Notes: generated by a model not told the origin, from the letters alone. A stretch of 64,000 nt of DNA from Carpediemonas membranifera (GCA_019828565.1 JAHDYR010000006.1:62001-126000); one strand, 5' to 3'. Shown: positions 36,299 through 47,466, counted from the stretch's first letter. Made by a program: numbers and translations.

Positions 36299-37453
36299 CT
36301 AGTTGTACAACGCCGTCTCCCGCACGCGCAGCCGCTGGATCGTCGCCGTCTTGAGCCGCCCCATCTGGTGCAGCGCCACGTTGATCAGCTCGTCGGCGTC
36401 GAACGTCTGCCGCGGCCGCCCGTGCAGCAGCGCGCAGATCTCCTCGAGGTCGCCCGCGCCCAGGATGTCGTCGTGGTGCACCTTAAGGATGCCCATCGCG
36501 ATGCGGAAGATGATCTTGCTGTGCTCCGAGAAGAGGAGGTCCCACACCCGCAGGCTCGACTCGGTGGGCAGCGACTTGACGAAGAGGCACATGAACCACT
36601 CCATGCAGACCAGAGACCACTCAACCTCGTGCTTCTTAAAGTGCCGCGCCAGCTTCGGGAGGTGGATCTCGCACAGTTGGCCGAGGACCGCTACGTCGAT
36701 CCGCACGTGCTTAAGGTCAGATGAGTAGTAGTTTGGCAGCATGCGGTCTATAAGGGCACTTATGAGCCAAAACGTCTTGTTCTCGCGGTCTTCCTCAGAG
36801 GCGAGAATCACAAGGATGAATGCCGTGGGATATGAGAGGCCCTGGCAGTAGCCCATGAACTGGTGGCGCACAGCAAGAGCATGCAACACCCGACGGACTT
36901 CACTTCGTGACTCGGGCGAAACGTCACGGTGGTTTGAAAACGTGCGGGCAAGGTCCAGCTCGATGGCCGAGGCCACCTCTGGGTCGAGCTCGGACTGAGT
37001 GAGCTTGACGTAGTACTTGTCGCCTTCGTCCAACCGATCGTCGACCATGGCGAGGTGCGGCCAGAGAATGGGGCGGTACTGCGCTGGAATACCACCGCGG
37101 ATCAGACGCTTGTAACGCTTGTGGCCACGGATGCTTGCTGGAAAGCATGCTAGAAGCTTCTTACGAGTCTCGGGGTCGTCGAGCAAGGCGGGAACTTCTT
37201 TCGGACTTATATGCCAGCCAGTCTTTGCTGCCCAGTGAACAAAGTATTTGTCCCATTTCAAAGCATGCGCATCTTGCCTCTCGCGGTATCTATGCAACCA
37301 GAACTCTTTCCCAAAGAGATAAGGAGCAACAAAGCCGTATTCGTCATATACGACTGGTGCTACGCTCTCATTCTCACTAGCATCGTCCTCCTGGATACGT
37401 ATAGGAGGGATTCCCTCTTCTGTATTCGCTTCAGACGCATCAGCCATATTCAT
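36299..37453 (-). CDS. TBC-domain Rab GTPase-activating protein
   Basis: The product is 384 residues with a TBC domain spanning about 110-330: LIRGGIPAQYRPILWPHL, the arginine-finger helix IELDLARTFSNHRDVSP (usually I-x-x-D-x-x-R-T-F), and the glutamine finger in HQFMGYCQGLSYP. Both catalytic fingers are present, so it should stimulate GTP hydrolysis by a Rab. It resembles GRTP1/TBC1D2-type proteins. The start is the ATG at 37453; the open frame continues to a GTG. Its 3' part (36299-36694) lies in the left inverted-repeat arm and is copied at 47051-47446. Confidence 0.92.
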   Translation of the reverse strand: MNMADASEANTEEGIPPIRIQEDDASENESVAPVVYDEYGFVAPYLFGKEFWLHRYRERQDAHALKWDKYFVHWAAKTGWHISPKEVPALLDDPETRKKLLACFPASIRGHKRYKRLIRGGIPAQYRPILWPHLAMVDDRLDEGDKYYVKLTQSELDPEVASAIELDLARTFSNHRDVSPESRSEVRRVLHALAVRHQFMGYCQGLSYPTAFILVILASEEDRENKTFWLISALIDRMLPNYYSSDLKHVRIDVAVLGQLCEIHLPKLARHFKKHEVEWSLVCMEWFMCLFVKSLPTESSLRVWDLLFSEHSKIIFRIAMGILKVHHDDILGAGDLEEICALLHGRPRQTFDADELINVALHQMGRLKTATIQRLRVRETALYN

Positions 37454-37669
37454 CTTCTGACGTCGTCGCTTGAGATCGCCGATCGACCCGACCGGAGTCA
37501 CGGTCAGCGATGGTCAAACCATCACGTAACATGGTAGGAATCGCTTGACTGGTGACTGTGATGCGCCATCCAGCCGACTTTGCTCAGACGATGGAACTGT
37601 ATTGCTCAACCGTCCAACTGGTCATGACACCGATAGGCATTCAACATGCCGCATAGCTCGCTAATAAAC

Positions 37670-37675
37670 TTTACT
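37670..37675 (-). terminator. AGTAAA overlapping the V-ATPase B stop codon
   Basis: On the minus strand the end reads AAG TAA AG, so the TAA stop is inside AGTAAAG. It is a candidate poly(A) signal fused with the stop. Confidence 0.4.
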
Positions 37676-39090
37676 TCAAATAATGGGCATCCAGTACGTC
37701 GTCGCCGCATCTGGTGAGGAGCTCGCGCGGGAATATAGCCAGGATGCGCCATGCGAGGTCGAGACTCTCATCAAGCGTCCTCTTGACATTGCCCTGGTTA
37801 ACGAACTCAGCCTCGAACCTTGTGAAGAACTCGAGGTACAGCTTATCCTCGTCAGACAACGCCTCCTCACCGACAACGGCCTTCATCTCCTTCACAGACT
37901 CACCCATAGCGTAGCAGGCATAGAGCTGGTTTGCAACGTCCGAATGATCGGCACGTGTCATACCCTCGCCGATAGCACTCTTCATGAGTCTGGAGAGGGA
38001 GGGGAACACGTCCACGGGCGGATAGTACTGCAGGGAGTCGAGACGGCGGCCGAGAGTGATCTGGCCCTCTGTGATGTAGCCGGTGAGGTCAGGAACGGGA
38101 GCAGTGATGTCGTCGTTGGGCATGGTCAGTATGGGGATCTGGGTGACGGTGCCCTTGCACCCGACCGCCCGGCCTGCCCGCTCAAAGATCGTCGCGAGAT
38201 CGGTATACATGTAGCCTGGGTACCCGTGTCTTCCGGGGACCTCCTCGCGTGCAGCAGAGATCTCCCTGAGTGCCGCGGCGTACGATGACATGTCTGTGAG
38301 GATGACGAGCACGTGCATGCCACACTCATAGGCAAGATACTCCGCAGTCGTCAGCGCGATGCGGGGGGTGATGATACGCTCGATAGTGGGGTCGTTGGCG
38401 AGGTTCAGGAAGAGTACCGTCCGGCTCATCGAGTTGTTCGACTCGAAGTCGTTACGGAAGAAACGGGCCGTCTCGGTGTTGACACCCATGGCGGCAAAGA
38501 CGACGGCGAACTCGGATTCTTCGTCGTTGACCAGGCCGGCCTGACGCACGATCTGGGCGGCGAGCTCGTCGTGCGGGAGGCCGGAGCCGGAGAAAATGGG
38601 GATCTTCTGCCCTCTGGCGATGGAGTTCATCACATCAATAGTGGAGATACCGGTCTGGATCATCTCCTTGGGGTAGACACGCATGCAGGGGTTGAGGGGC
38701 TGCCCGTTGATGTCGAGGAACTTCTCGGGGAGCACATCTGGTCCACCGTCAATGGGCTTGCCGCTGCCATCGAAGATTCGGCCAAGCATGTCGCGGGAAA
38801 CAGGGGTGTGGAGCGTCTTGCCGGTGAACGTGACAGCAGTGTCCTTCGCGTTAATCCCGGAGGTCCCCTCGAACACCTGGACGACAGCCTTGTTGCCATG
38901 AATCTCAAGAACCTGACCAGTACGGGACTGGCCTTGTCCCATGTCAATCTTCACGATTTCGTTGTATTTCGGAGCCTACGTCACGGATTGAAGAAACAAA
39001 ACAAACTTTGACCATCTCAGCAGCGATAAGCGGGCCATTAACACTCGATACAGTCTTGTATGTGATTTGCGGTTCGGTTTTGGTGGGCAT
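37671..39090 (-). CDS. ATP6V1B: V-type ATPase subunit B
   Basis: The gene has two exons: 39090-39007 and 38975-37671, with a 31-nt intron (GTTTGT...GTGACGTAG). The 462-residue non-catalytic nucleotide-binding subunit belongs to the V1 head that acidifies endomembranes. The N-terminus has [14 protein letters not shown]. The core includes [12 protein letters not shown], the hinge [31 protein letters not shown] and [12 protein letters not shown], all near-invariant in B subunits. The intron joins EMVK to [10 protein letters not shown], the family's usual V-K-x-P-x-(Y/F)-x-E-I-V. A 46-residue gene ends 15 bp upstream. Confidence 0.96.
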
Positions 39091-39105
39091 CGCTCAGTTC
39101 GGGCT

Positions 39106-39303
39106 TCACGAGCGCTGTGGCGTAAAAAAGTTTTCCTGCGTGAGAAAAAATGACCTTAAAATGCATAGTCCCCATCCCACTTCTTCTCTTACCTTTTTGT
39201 ACTTGTCAAAGTACATGTCGAAGTGGTCTGTGCGGAGTCGGTGGGCATAGTCGATGTGAACGTTGTCGCCCATTCTCTCGAACGTGCAAATTGTTGCAGA
39301 CAT
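39106..39303 (-). CDS. Hypothetical 46-residue protein with an in-frame intron
   Basis: The gene has two exons: 39303-39193 and 39135-39106. The intron is 57 nt (GTAAGA...CTCACGCAG). Spliced, it encodes 46 residues (MSATICTFERMGDNVHIDYA and on to ENFFTPQRS). Unspliced, the frame stays open and would give 65 residues, because 57 is a multiple of three and holds no stop. The short basic, aromatic sequence resembles small microtubule-associated or flagellar inner proteins only in style; no family is recognised. It ends 15 bp before the V-ATPase B ATG. Confidence 0.5.
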   Translation of the reverse strand: MSATICTFERMGDNVHIDYAHRLRTDHFDMYFDKYKKVREEVGWGLCILRSFFLTQENFFTPQRS

Positions 39304-39592
39304 AAACTGCACAATGAAGAACTGAAGTCTGCTATAGACGATTGAGAGTTACTTTACTGCTTGCACTGTGCACTCTATGATACTTCATTACTCCCGCTCT
39401 CCCTTCCTTCTTCTTGAGAGTGATATTTCGATAGTCTGTCATCATCGTCGGGGGTCATCAATCAGTGCTTCTCCAGTCCTCTCGCCAAGCAACTAGCTTC
39501 CCACCTATCGTCTACCCCATCTTACTTCCATCCGCTCTCTTCTGCTTGTCGGATTTCGGGGTCTTGATCATGACGTCTTTGCAATCATCACC

Positions 39593-40968
39593 ATGGCACC
39601 TTCCATCGCACAGCGGGCTCTTCTATGCCGCTGCCTGAAGATAAAACACTTCAGTTCTTCTAATTCTCGCCATTATCAATGCATAGTCTCGTTCATTAAA
39701 CGTCTGTCGTCTTTGATGTGTGTTGTTAACAAGTGATCGGTTCATTCACCGCAAAACGCAGAGCTTCACATGACCAGCATCTATACGGTCAAGTTCTCCA
39801 TATCCTCCATTCTCCATAACCGTAGAAACGTGATTCCTTTCATCGCGGACTTCTACGCCGGATTGGAGAACAGGCTCTGCTCGTTCACGAAGGCCAAGTA
39901 CTTTCACACTTGCCTTCTGTCATACATCGCCGCGTGTTGCCACCACGCCAATCTCTCCTTGCCCGTGCATGACCAGGCTCTGCACCAGGCCATCGTTATC
40001 GTCGCCTACCGACGAAGTGGAGAGTACCGAAACCTCGCCGCCGACTCACTCGTCGACCGCTTCCTGGGCGCGAAAAAATACGCCGCAGTTCGGCAGGTTG
40101 TCACCTAAATAGCCGAGATGCCACTGTGGCATGGCGAGTTCATCATCCGCCTCTGCACAGCCTTCAGGGCAGCTCGTCGACAGTGCCCTGGCGAGTTCGA
40201 AGTGTGGGTACAGCAAGACCCCCAGCTTCGCGTTCGATATGACTCCTGCGTCATTCAAAAGCACAAATCTAGATAGTCTACAAAACTCGGTTAGGTTTGT
40301 GCTCCTCCACGAGCAGGAAATATTCGACGCTGGGATGGTCAAGAGCTTCCGCAGAGTGCGCCTGACGAACCACATCTTGCGCCAAAAGCACTTCCACAGA
40401 GCTGGGGAGCAGCTTGCTCGCACCCTAGGCTGGACTCCTCGGCGACTCCCTCGCAGTATTGCCCCTCCCCGGGCAGCCCCCACCAGGCTGATTGTCTTCT
40501 ACGGAAGCGCTAGATTCAAGAGGCCCCGTCGGGTGCATCCATGCGCGCCGTATGGTCGCTTTGTTACCTTGCTACCATCATGAGAGCTTTTTCAACATCA
40601 CTGCTGAAGTGCGGATGACTAACGAGTTCCGAACCTCACTCGTCTGCCCCTTCTGCCGCGCGAGGTTCCGTAGAACTCGCTACACGAGGCGCACGATGCG
40701 ATGCCACAACCCGAATTGTCAAGGTGCTCCATGGTACAGACAGCAACGCCTCAATTCCGATCCTACTACCACCACTTGGCTCAATCTCTCCCACAGAGAC
40801 AAGACTGCTGCACAGAACATCGTGGATTGCGGCCTCATGACGGATGCACAGTATCAAGCCAGTGCTTTCAGAAATCCAAGACCTCCAGCCCGTCTTCCCA
40901 ACTATAACCCCAATACACCAATTACGGCTAACCAGCCGCTAGTCTTCGCCTCCGGGCAAGCTAATTGA
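39593..40968 (+). pseudogene. Decayed Fanzor/TnpB-like RNA-guided nuclease
   Basis: The C-terminal part (40615-40968) carries the family hallmark: TNEFRTSLVCPFC, a second zinc pair in RCHNPNC, then NLSHRDKTAAQNIVDCG, matching TnpB/Fanzor E-(F/Y)-R-T-S-K-x-C-x-x-C ... R-D-x-x-A-A-x-N-I with the last RuvC aspartate. Upstream in another frame is TRLIVFYGSARF, the block that precedes this in eukaryotic Fanzors. The N-terminal part (39593-40274) is protein-like in a third frame but holds TGA at 39734 and TAA at 40106. At least two frame changes are needed. It is therefore an inactive relic. No flanking repeats or omega-RNA-like end could be defined. Confidence 0.7.
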
Positions 40969-41741
40969 AGTGGAGAGACGCAGTGCTTGCACCATCCCAC
41001 TGCATAACCGTCGAGATGAATATGTCTCCAGCGGCGCAGTTCAGGTTCTCGGTTGCATGTAGAAGTTGCGCAGTCGACTTCATGGGACCGATTGATAAAC
41101 GTTGGTCTGATCTTGACCAGCTTGGGAGGTCTTCTTGGATGACTGCGGGGCAGAGTTTAGAGGCCATCAGCAGGTTGGGAGACAAATGCGGCTGGCTCTA
41201 GACTTAGCTCGTGACTCACAGCGTCGCGTCTGCTTCGCAGCTGGCGTCGGTGGTCGGCGAGTCGTCAGTCAGTATTTGAGCAACTACCGAACTGAGCGTT
41301 GGGACCAATGAGCAGCGCTAGTTCCTCGCCATCGGCCATCAGAGATGCGCTGAGCTCCGTATTCCGCGTCTCGCTCACCGCAACGGCTTCCGTCTCCGGG
41401 GACATCCCATTCTTGATCCAGTGCGCCTACTCCAGGCACTTCGGCGAGCAGATGCCCTCGTTCCAGTAGACTCAGCGCACATATCAGCACAAACTCCGAG
41501 CATGAAGTGTGTCCTATACGTGGTTAGTTGCACCAACTCTGGCCGAGCGGCGAGTTTGACTTCGCAGAGTCGGTTGAGTTGTCATGGTTGACGATCATGA
41601 GCGGCAGCATGCGGGATGTGAACACGAGGATTGATACTGTTTTGGAGGCGATAGATAAAGATGATGATGATGTGGATCCATTCCGTTACTTTGAGAGACT
41701 TTTGAATGGTCTCTGTCCAAACTGGCATGGATTCAGTTGGT
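40969..41741. other. Unassigned 770 bp after the Fanzor relic
   Basis: No intact gene. Short protein-like plus-strand segments (for example RRVCFAAGVGGRRVVSQYLS near 41225 and FLAIGHQRCAELRIPRLAHR near 41325) are separated by stops and frame changes, so this may be further decayed mobile or host sequence. The end should hold the terminator of the kinase-HECT gene. Confidence 0.3.
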
Positions 41742-43656
41742 TTATTCACAATCTGCAACGTTCATCGTCTTTCCACACTTGCGACAGCTAACCTGCTTCC
41801 TATTAGCGCCGATTACCATCTTTCGGCCGCATTGTGTGCACGCGATGTTGCGTCGCATCTCAACATCACCTGGAATGTCGACTGTCTGGCGCGGCGCCAT
41901 CTCGCACTCACCGCCGTAGTGGGCCATGTGCTCTTCCTGGTTGGCCACGCAGAGCAGGCACTTGTGGCAGAAGTCCTGGCCGCACGGGCATCTCGACATC
42001 TTGCAGCTGTTCAGGTCGCCCTCGCGAGATGCAAGCGCACCGCATGCTGGGCAGCGGCGGATGACGGGGACGTCCACAGCAGCGCCACCGCCGAGCGTGA
42101 CTAGGCGGCATGTCTGCAGGATGTCGTTCTGTTCGACGAGCGTCCTGATCTCGGCGCGCGAGAATGCATGTTGGTGCCGCGGGATGACGTAGAAGTCGGC
42201 TGCCGCGGCTGCTGTGGCAGGGGCCGAGTCGAGCACCGCCTGGCGCATCTGGCCGGCGTCCTCCAGGCGAGGAAGGCGGGCACCACCCGCGCAGTCGGCG
42301 TATACACGGTGGTGATCGTGGAGGGTCACGCTGACGGAGTCGGGCTGGGGGAGCTGGCCGCCGAACATGTGGAAGGCGAAACGGCGACGGGCCTCATCGT
42401 CCTCAAGCACAGCGCGGAGGGCGTCCTGCACACGCTGACCGCCCCTAGGGAAGCGCAACGGGGCGAGCACGGCGTCGACAGAGAGTGGGTTGGGGCGCAC
42501 AAGCAGGGCCCGCAGCTGGGCGGGGGTCAAAGCGAGAACCTTGGCGCTGAAGCGCGTCTTCGCGGCCATACCGTTACGGATGATCTGCATGCGCTCGGCG
42601 AAGCGGCGTCTCACCTCGTCACCGTACGCCTTGAGGTTGCCCTCGAATCCCTCGAGCGGGCACACCTTGCTGGCGTCCCCGAGCGATGTCTGCAGCGCAT
42701 GGTCGACGATGGGCATCAGCGCTCGAAGGTTGATGCGGACGCCGGCGAGCGCGACGAGCCAGGCGTCGCTGACCATGTCCGCGGGCAGGGTGATGCAGTC
42801 GAGCAGCATGAGCTGCAGCACGCGGCCGAGCCCCAGCAGGACCGGGCGCAGGTCGTCGAGCGGCATGTCGAGGGCGTCGGGCGTGAAGACCAGCGTGCCC
42901 TCGCGGAAGATGGGCACGGTGAATGTCATGTCGCCGACCGCCTGGGTCACCGTGGCATCCGGAAGCACGGCGACCAGGTCGGGCAGGGCCTTCGCGGAGT
43001 CCCGGCCAGCGAGTGTCGCTGGGCATGACAACAGGTCCTCTGCACACGCACCGAGGTTGGTCAGGTTGGTTTCAATGGAAGCACCAAGTTTGATGTCGAT
43101 CGGATCATCGTGGAACATCTGCAGTCGCGCGCGGTCGATGTCGTCGACGAAGGCGTGGGCGCTCGCGAACCTGTTGCTCGCCGCGTTGAGGTCGACCTCT
43201 GGGTCCAGCTCGTTGGCAGAGGCGGCGAAGAGGCCGTCGGCCAGGGCGCGGCGGACGGACCAGCGGGCCTCGGGGTGGGTGGCGAGCATGCCTGAGAGCA
43301 CGTCGCGCAGGGCGTCGGGGACGGTGACTGTCTTCATGAGGGCATCGCAGAGGGCGTCGTCATCAACCGTGGAGGCATCGGCCAGATCCTTGTTGTTGCT
43401 GTGCGACAAGAGGGCGAGGCAGAATGTCGCGTAATCCGACGCCATCACGGCGAGCATCGTCAGGCCTGCGTGGTAGACATCGGTTGCCTCCGACTCGCGG
43501 TGAGTCATTTTAACTCTCGCAAGTCTGGCGGCGTTCTCCTCGGGCGAGCTGTAGGCAAGCGTGCCGATGTTGAATCCGGTCGCGGTCGCGGTCGCGTTCA
43601 CGGCGTCCATGTTCGAGGCTGTCTCGAAGTCGACGAGCACGGGGTGGCCCTCGCGC

Positions 43657-43689
<33 letters not shown>

Positions 43690-46600
43690 CAGATTCCCGC
43701 GCTGTGCAGGTCGTGGATCGCGGTGAGCAGGCTGTGGAGCAGTCTGCGCAGGCTTTCGGGCGAGTCAACGGGAGCGTCGCGCAGGTGGCTCTCGAGGTGC
43801 TCCATGACGATCGTGCCGGTCTTCCTCTCAGGATCAGAGAGGTCGACGAGGACGAAGTGCAGCTTGGGCACGGTGGGGCTGTGCGCCAGGCGCGACAGGA
43901 TGCCTGCCTCGCGGTCGCAGAGCTTGCGCCCGTGCTCGGTGTCGAGTCTGAAGGTCTTGGCGAAGTATATTTGGCCATCGCGGGTCAAGATCTGGCACAG
44001 CGCTCTGTTCTCGCGAACGGTCGACTCGACGGTGAAGCCAGACAGCGACAGGTCGGCGCGCATCTCGGGGAGGTCCATGAAGTGGGCTAGTCCCATCTCG
44101 CGCAGCTCGGTGAAGAGGCTGACTGGCGGTGTTGTGAGAGCCTTCAGCTCGGGACAGAGCCGGACGAGATGCGGGCTGCAGCTAGCTCTGACAGCATTCA
44201 TCTGACCAATGATCGCACGTGTCTTGCTTAAACTCGACCGGGTATCCTTGGCTTTGGCTGTCTTGCCCTGAAAATCATAAAACTTGGCCTTCATCTCAAG
44301 CTCCGCAGCCTTGCTTTTGAGATGATAGAAATCGCCCAAGTTATGGAACTTGTTGAGCTGTGCAGATGCCTCTTGGAATGCTACAAGGTGGCTCTTTGCC
44401 TCCAGGAGCAGGCCCTCGAGCCTGCTGAGCATCTCAGTCTCACTCAAACAGATCCCGCCGGTATTCTTACAGTTGACCGCCTTCTGTCGAGTCTCAGCGA
44501 CGACCGGATCCAGGAAGTCGCGGAGGGTGGAATACCGTGCCTGCAGGTCGAGTTTCAGCAATGGAAAGGCGTCGGTTTCGCCATCAGCCGCGATAAGCAG
44601 CCGCGCGAGCTCCTCATCCGGTGGGATGGAAGCATTGGCTTCGAATGCCTCGACTAGCTCAATAATACGGGTGGCGTGATCATGTCTTGCTGCGACATCG
44701 GCCAGCCATGTCCTGAGAGCCTTGACACCCGCCTCTGCCTGGGCGATAACCCGATCATAAACTGAAGCCCGCCGGGTTGGGCGATTGCGGGCCATAGCGA
44801 GTTTTTCAGCGAGATGCTCGGGTGAGGCTACCTCAGGCTTGACTTGAGGCGGCTGAAGTGTGGTGAACAGAAGAGGGTGGCCCTCGAGCATGGAGCTGGC
44901 TCCTACCGCGTGACTGAGAGCGCGGAAGTGAGACGCCGGGGGCATGATGCAGAGCATGACGAGAGTCGCCTTGAGGTCGGCGATGGTCTCGTCCTGCTTC
45001 GAGTTGATGGCTTCACAGTCGGCGAGTCGGCGGGAAATAGAGTTGGTCGCACGAGTTGACTGAGACAGTTGTGTTCGGAGGAGGTCACAGTTCGACTGGC
45101 TGACAACAGCATCAACCTGGGCGATCTGCCGGTCTGCAGTGAACTGGCCCGCTTCTATCGTGACCGTGGCTCGTGGGTTCGCGAGAACGGCCGTGAAAGT
45201 TGACCATGGCGTGTCTGTCGAGGCTGCATGGGCCAGTACTTGCCTGAGGATGGAGAGACGCGAGCATCTAAGACTGACGTTCTTGTTGCTAGGGACAGGA
45301 TGTGAACAGAACTTGAGCGCCAACATATCACCGTAACACCAGTTGAACCAATCAACTACCCTACCGAGCTCCACATCGTCGGAGCAGGTCATGAGGGTGC
45401 CATACGCATCAGTGCGAACCACGGCGACGGGCTGGGTCAGTTGCATCGTAAATGAGTCGGGTAAGCCGTGGACCAGGAATGCCAGAATCGCCCAGGCCAG
45501 GTCGCCGATAGTCCCACCGATACTGAGGTCGACCTCGGTGCTAGGGTTGACTGCGAGTCGGATCAGCGTCGCGTGGACTGACTGGCGCGGGTCAACTGGC
45601 AGCAAGGTGACTGAGCCATCACTCTTACCGGCAGCGAGGGTCGACCCATCCGGTGAAAACAGTAGACTCGAGCAGTCAAGCTGATCCTCGAAGGTGTGGA
45701 TGAGATGCTTAGTAGTCACATCCCACTCCTTCAACAGGCCCTCTTCGACGCATGACAGCACTGTTGAGCCATCGGGGGAGAAGACCAAGCTGAGCACAGT
45801 ACCGGCATGCTCGTCCATCGCGCCAATCTCCTGACCAGACTCCAAAGTCCAGAGTTTGACGGAACTCCCGGATGAAGTGGCGATCGTCCTCCCGTCAGGT
45901 GACACAGCCACCTCGGAAAGCCTCCCAGAACCGTGTTTCATGGTCTTGATACAGGCGCTAGTTGGGACATCGAGCACACTGACAGTACCATCGTCGCCAC
46001 CTGTGATGAGCAACCCGTCGGGTGTGAACACGAGTGCTGTGACCGATTTCCGGGCAGCGTCAGGGATGCGCGCGACAAGCCGTAAAGTGAGTACATCCCA
46101 GATGATAATGACTGTGCCAGCTGAGGCGACGAGCGTACTTCCGTCTGGAGAGAAGGCCAGGCGGGCTACAGGCTCTTCGTGGCCGACTAGAACATTCTCT
46201 TCACTGGCCATGCCATCCTCGCCAAGCCTCCAGAGATGAACATGATTGGCGAACGTCCCAAATGCAACCATCCTTCCGTCCGGGGAAAGTGCGGCCCGGT
46301 AAATCGTGGTGGGGAACTCCATATGGTGAATCAGGACGCCGGTGTCAGTAGACCACACGCACACACTTCCAAATATTGTGGCCGAGACCACATATGACTT
46401 ACCGTACGTAAATGCGGTGGCACAGCAGCACCCGCGATCTTCAGATTGATCGACCAGATCGCGGGCGTCAGTGGCTGTCTGGAGGATGCTGCGAGAGGAT
46501 TCATATCGCTTGTTCCATGCGACCAGGGCAAGGTTGACCCATGTATCGGACGAACTCGAGGTGAGACGGTCACCGATCTTCTTGACAGTGACGGGTGGAT

Positions 46601-46850
46601 CCGTCAGCTCCACGACGAAGTGCTCGGGGTCTATTCGTTCGGATAGAAGGAAGAGAAGGATCGAGGCGAGATCTCGGAAGAGAATCGGGGCCATTCCCTG
46701 CTTGGTGATCGAAATGCCCTCTGGAGAGGGAGGCTGGCTGCTTGCAGAACGAATAGCGCTCTCAACTGCCTTACAGTTGTTACTATGTGATAGAATAGGT
46801 CCAAACGAACCATTGGCTGTGTCAGCGACCGGCCCTTGGAACAAACGCAT
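41742..46850 (-). CDS. Giant WD40 / protein kinase / HECT-like / IBR-type zinc protein
   Basis: The product is 1702 residues from one uninterrupted frame. A WD40 propeller spans about 140-425 (repeated F-S-P-D-G-S-T and x-x-W-D). A helical/coiled-coil middle runs 560-900. A Ser/Thr kinase domain lies at about 935-1215: Lys 965 in FAKTF, catalytic loop HRDLKPENV from 1055, DFE instead of DFG at 1074-1076, and GTLAYSSPEE. A HECT-like region follows at about 1330-1545: LGLGRVLQLMLLDCITLPA in the N-lobe, MFGGQLPQPDSVSV, and YADCAGGARLPRLED, where Cys 1520 fits the catalytic cysteine of (T/S)-C-x-x-x-L-x-L-P. Cysteines at 1600-1649 form an IBR-like cluster (CPACG, CPCGQDFCHKC), and a zinc ribbon ends the protein. 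It probably couples phosphorylation with ubiquitin transfer. Confidence 0.85.
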
Positions 46851-47050
46851 TGTGAGGACTGTGTGAGGTATTCAAGAGCTCTTAACCAACCATCTGGATA
46901 ACAATGATGACTATACGCATACATTGGACATTTTCGCGTCATTCTTAGCGTGCCAATCAATCATATGGCTTCTGTGACACTTGTACGCATGACGCCGAAA
47001 CCCGCGACTTTGGCCGAGTCGGTTGCCTGGCCCGAGACATGCGCCAGCTG

Positions 47051-47446
47051 GTAGCGGTCCTCGGCCAACTGTGCGAGATCCACCTCCCGAAGCTGGCGCG
47101 GCACTTTAAGAAGCACGAGGTTGAGTGGTCTCTGGTCTGCATGGAGTGGTTTATGTGCCTCTTCGTCAAGTCGCTGCCCACCGAGTCGAGCCTGCGGGTG
47201 TGGGACCTCCTCTTCTCGGAGCACAGCAAGATCATCTTCCGCATCGCGATGGGCATCCTTAAGGTGCACCACGACGACATCCTGGGCGCGGGCGACCTCG
47301 AGGAGATCTGCGCGCTGCTGCACGGGCGGCCGCGGCAGACGTTCGACGCCGACGAGCTGATCAACGTGGCGCTGCACCAGATGGGGCGGCTCAAGACGGC
47401 GACGATCCAGCGGCTGCGCGTGCGGGAGACGGCGTTGTACAACTAG
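47051..47446 (+). pseudogene. 3' fragment of the TBC RabGAP gene
   Basis: This duplicated piece encodes the last 131 residues of the TBC protein (from VLGQLCEIHLPKLARHF on), lacking both catalytic fingers. A chance ATG in the flank at 47039 opens a 135-codon frame. It cannot give an active GAP. Near-identity to the source gene suggests recent origin. Confidence 0.85.
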
Positions 47447-47466
47447 CTAAACCGTGTAGTGTTACA

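Larger units (their letters stand above)
35003..36694 (+). repeat. Left arm of a 1.69-kb inverted repeat
   Basis: This arm is matched in reverse complement by 47051-48740 over its whole length. I saw three base differences and one 2-bp indel by direct reading, about 99.7% identity. The arm begins in the short spacer upstream of the coiled-coil gene (AAATTTCGCC...) and ends inside the TBC gene (...GGACCGCTAC). Because the TBC gene is complete on this side and truncated on the other, this arm is the likely donor. The arms are 10.4 kb apart. No target-site duplication or terminal repeat is visible at the ends. Confidence 0.95.

Noticed and set aside
39593-40274. In-frame stops in protein-like frames as a sign of a reassigned genetic code or stop readthrough.
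   Set aside because: TAA, TAG and TGA all end well-conserved genes here (V-ATPase B TAA, GMPPB TAG, TSG101 TGA), and the stop-containing frames are limited to decayed-looking regions.
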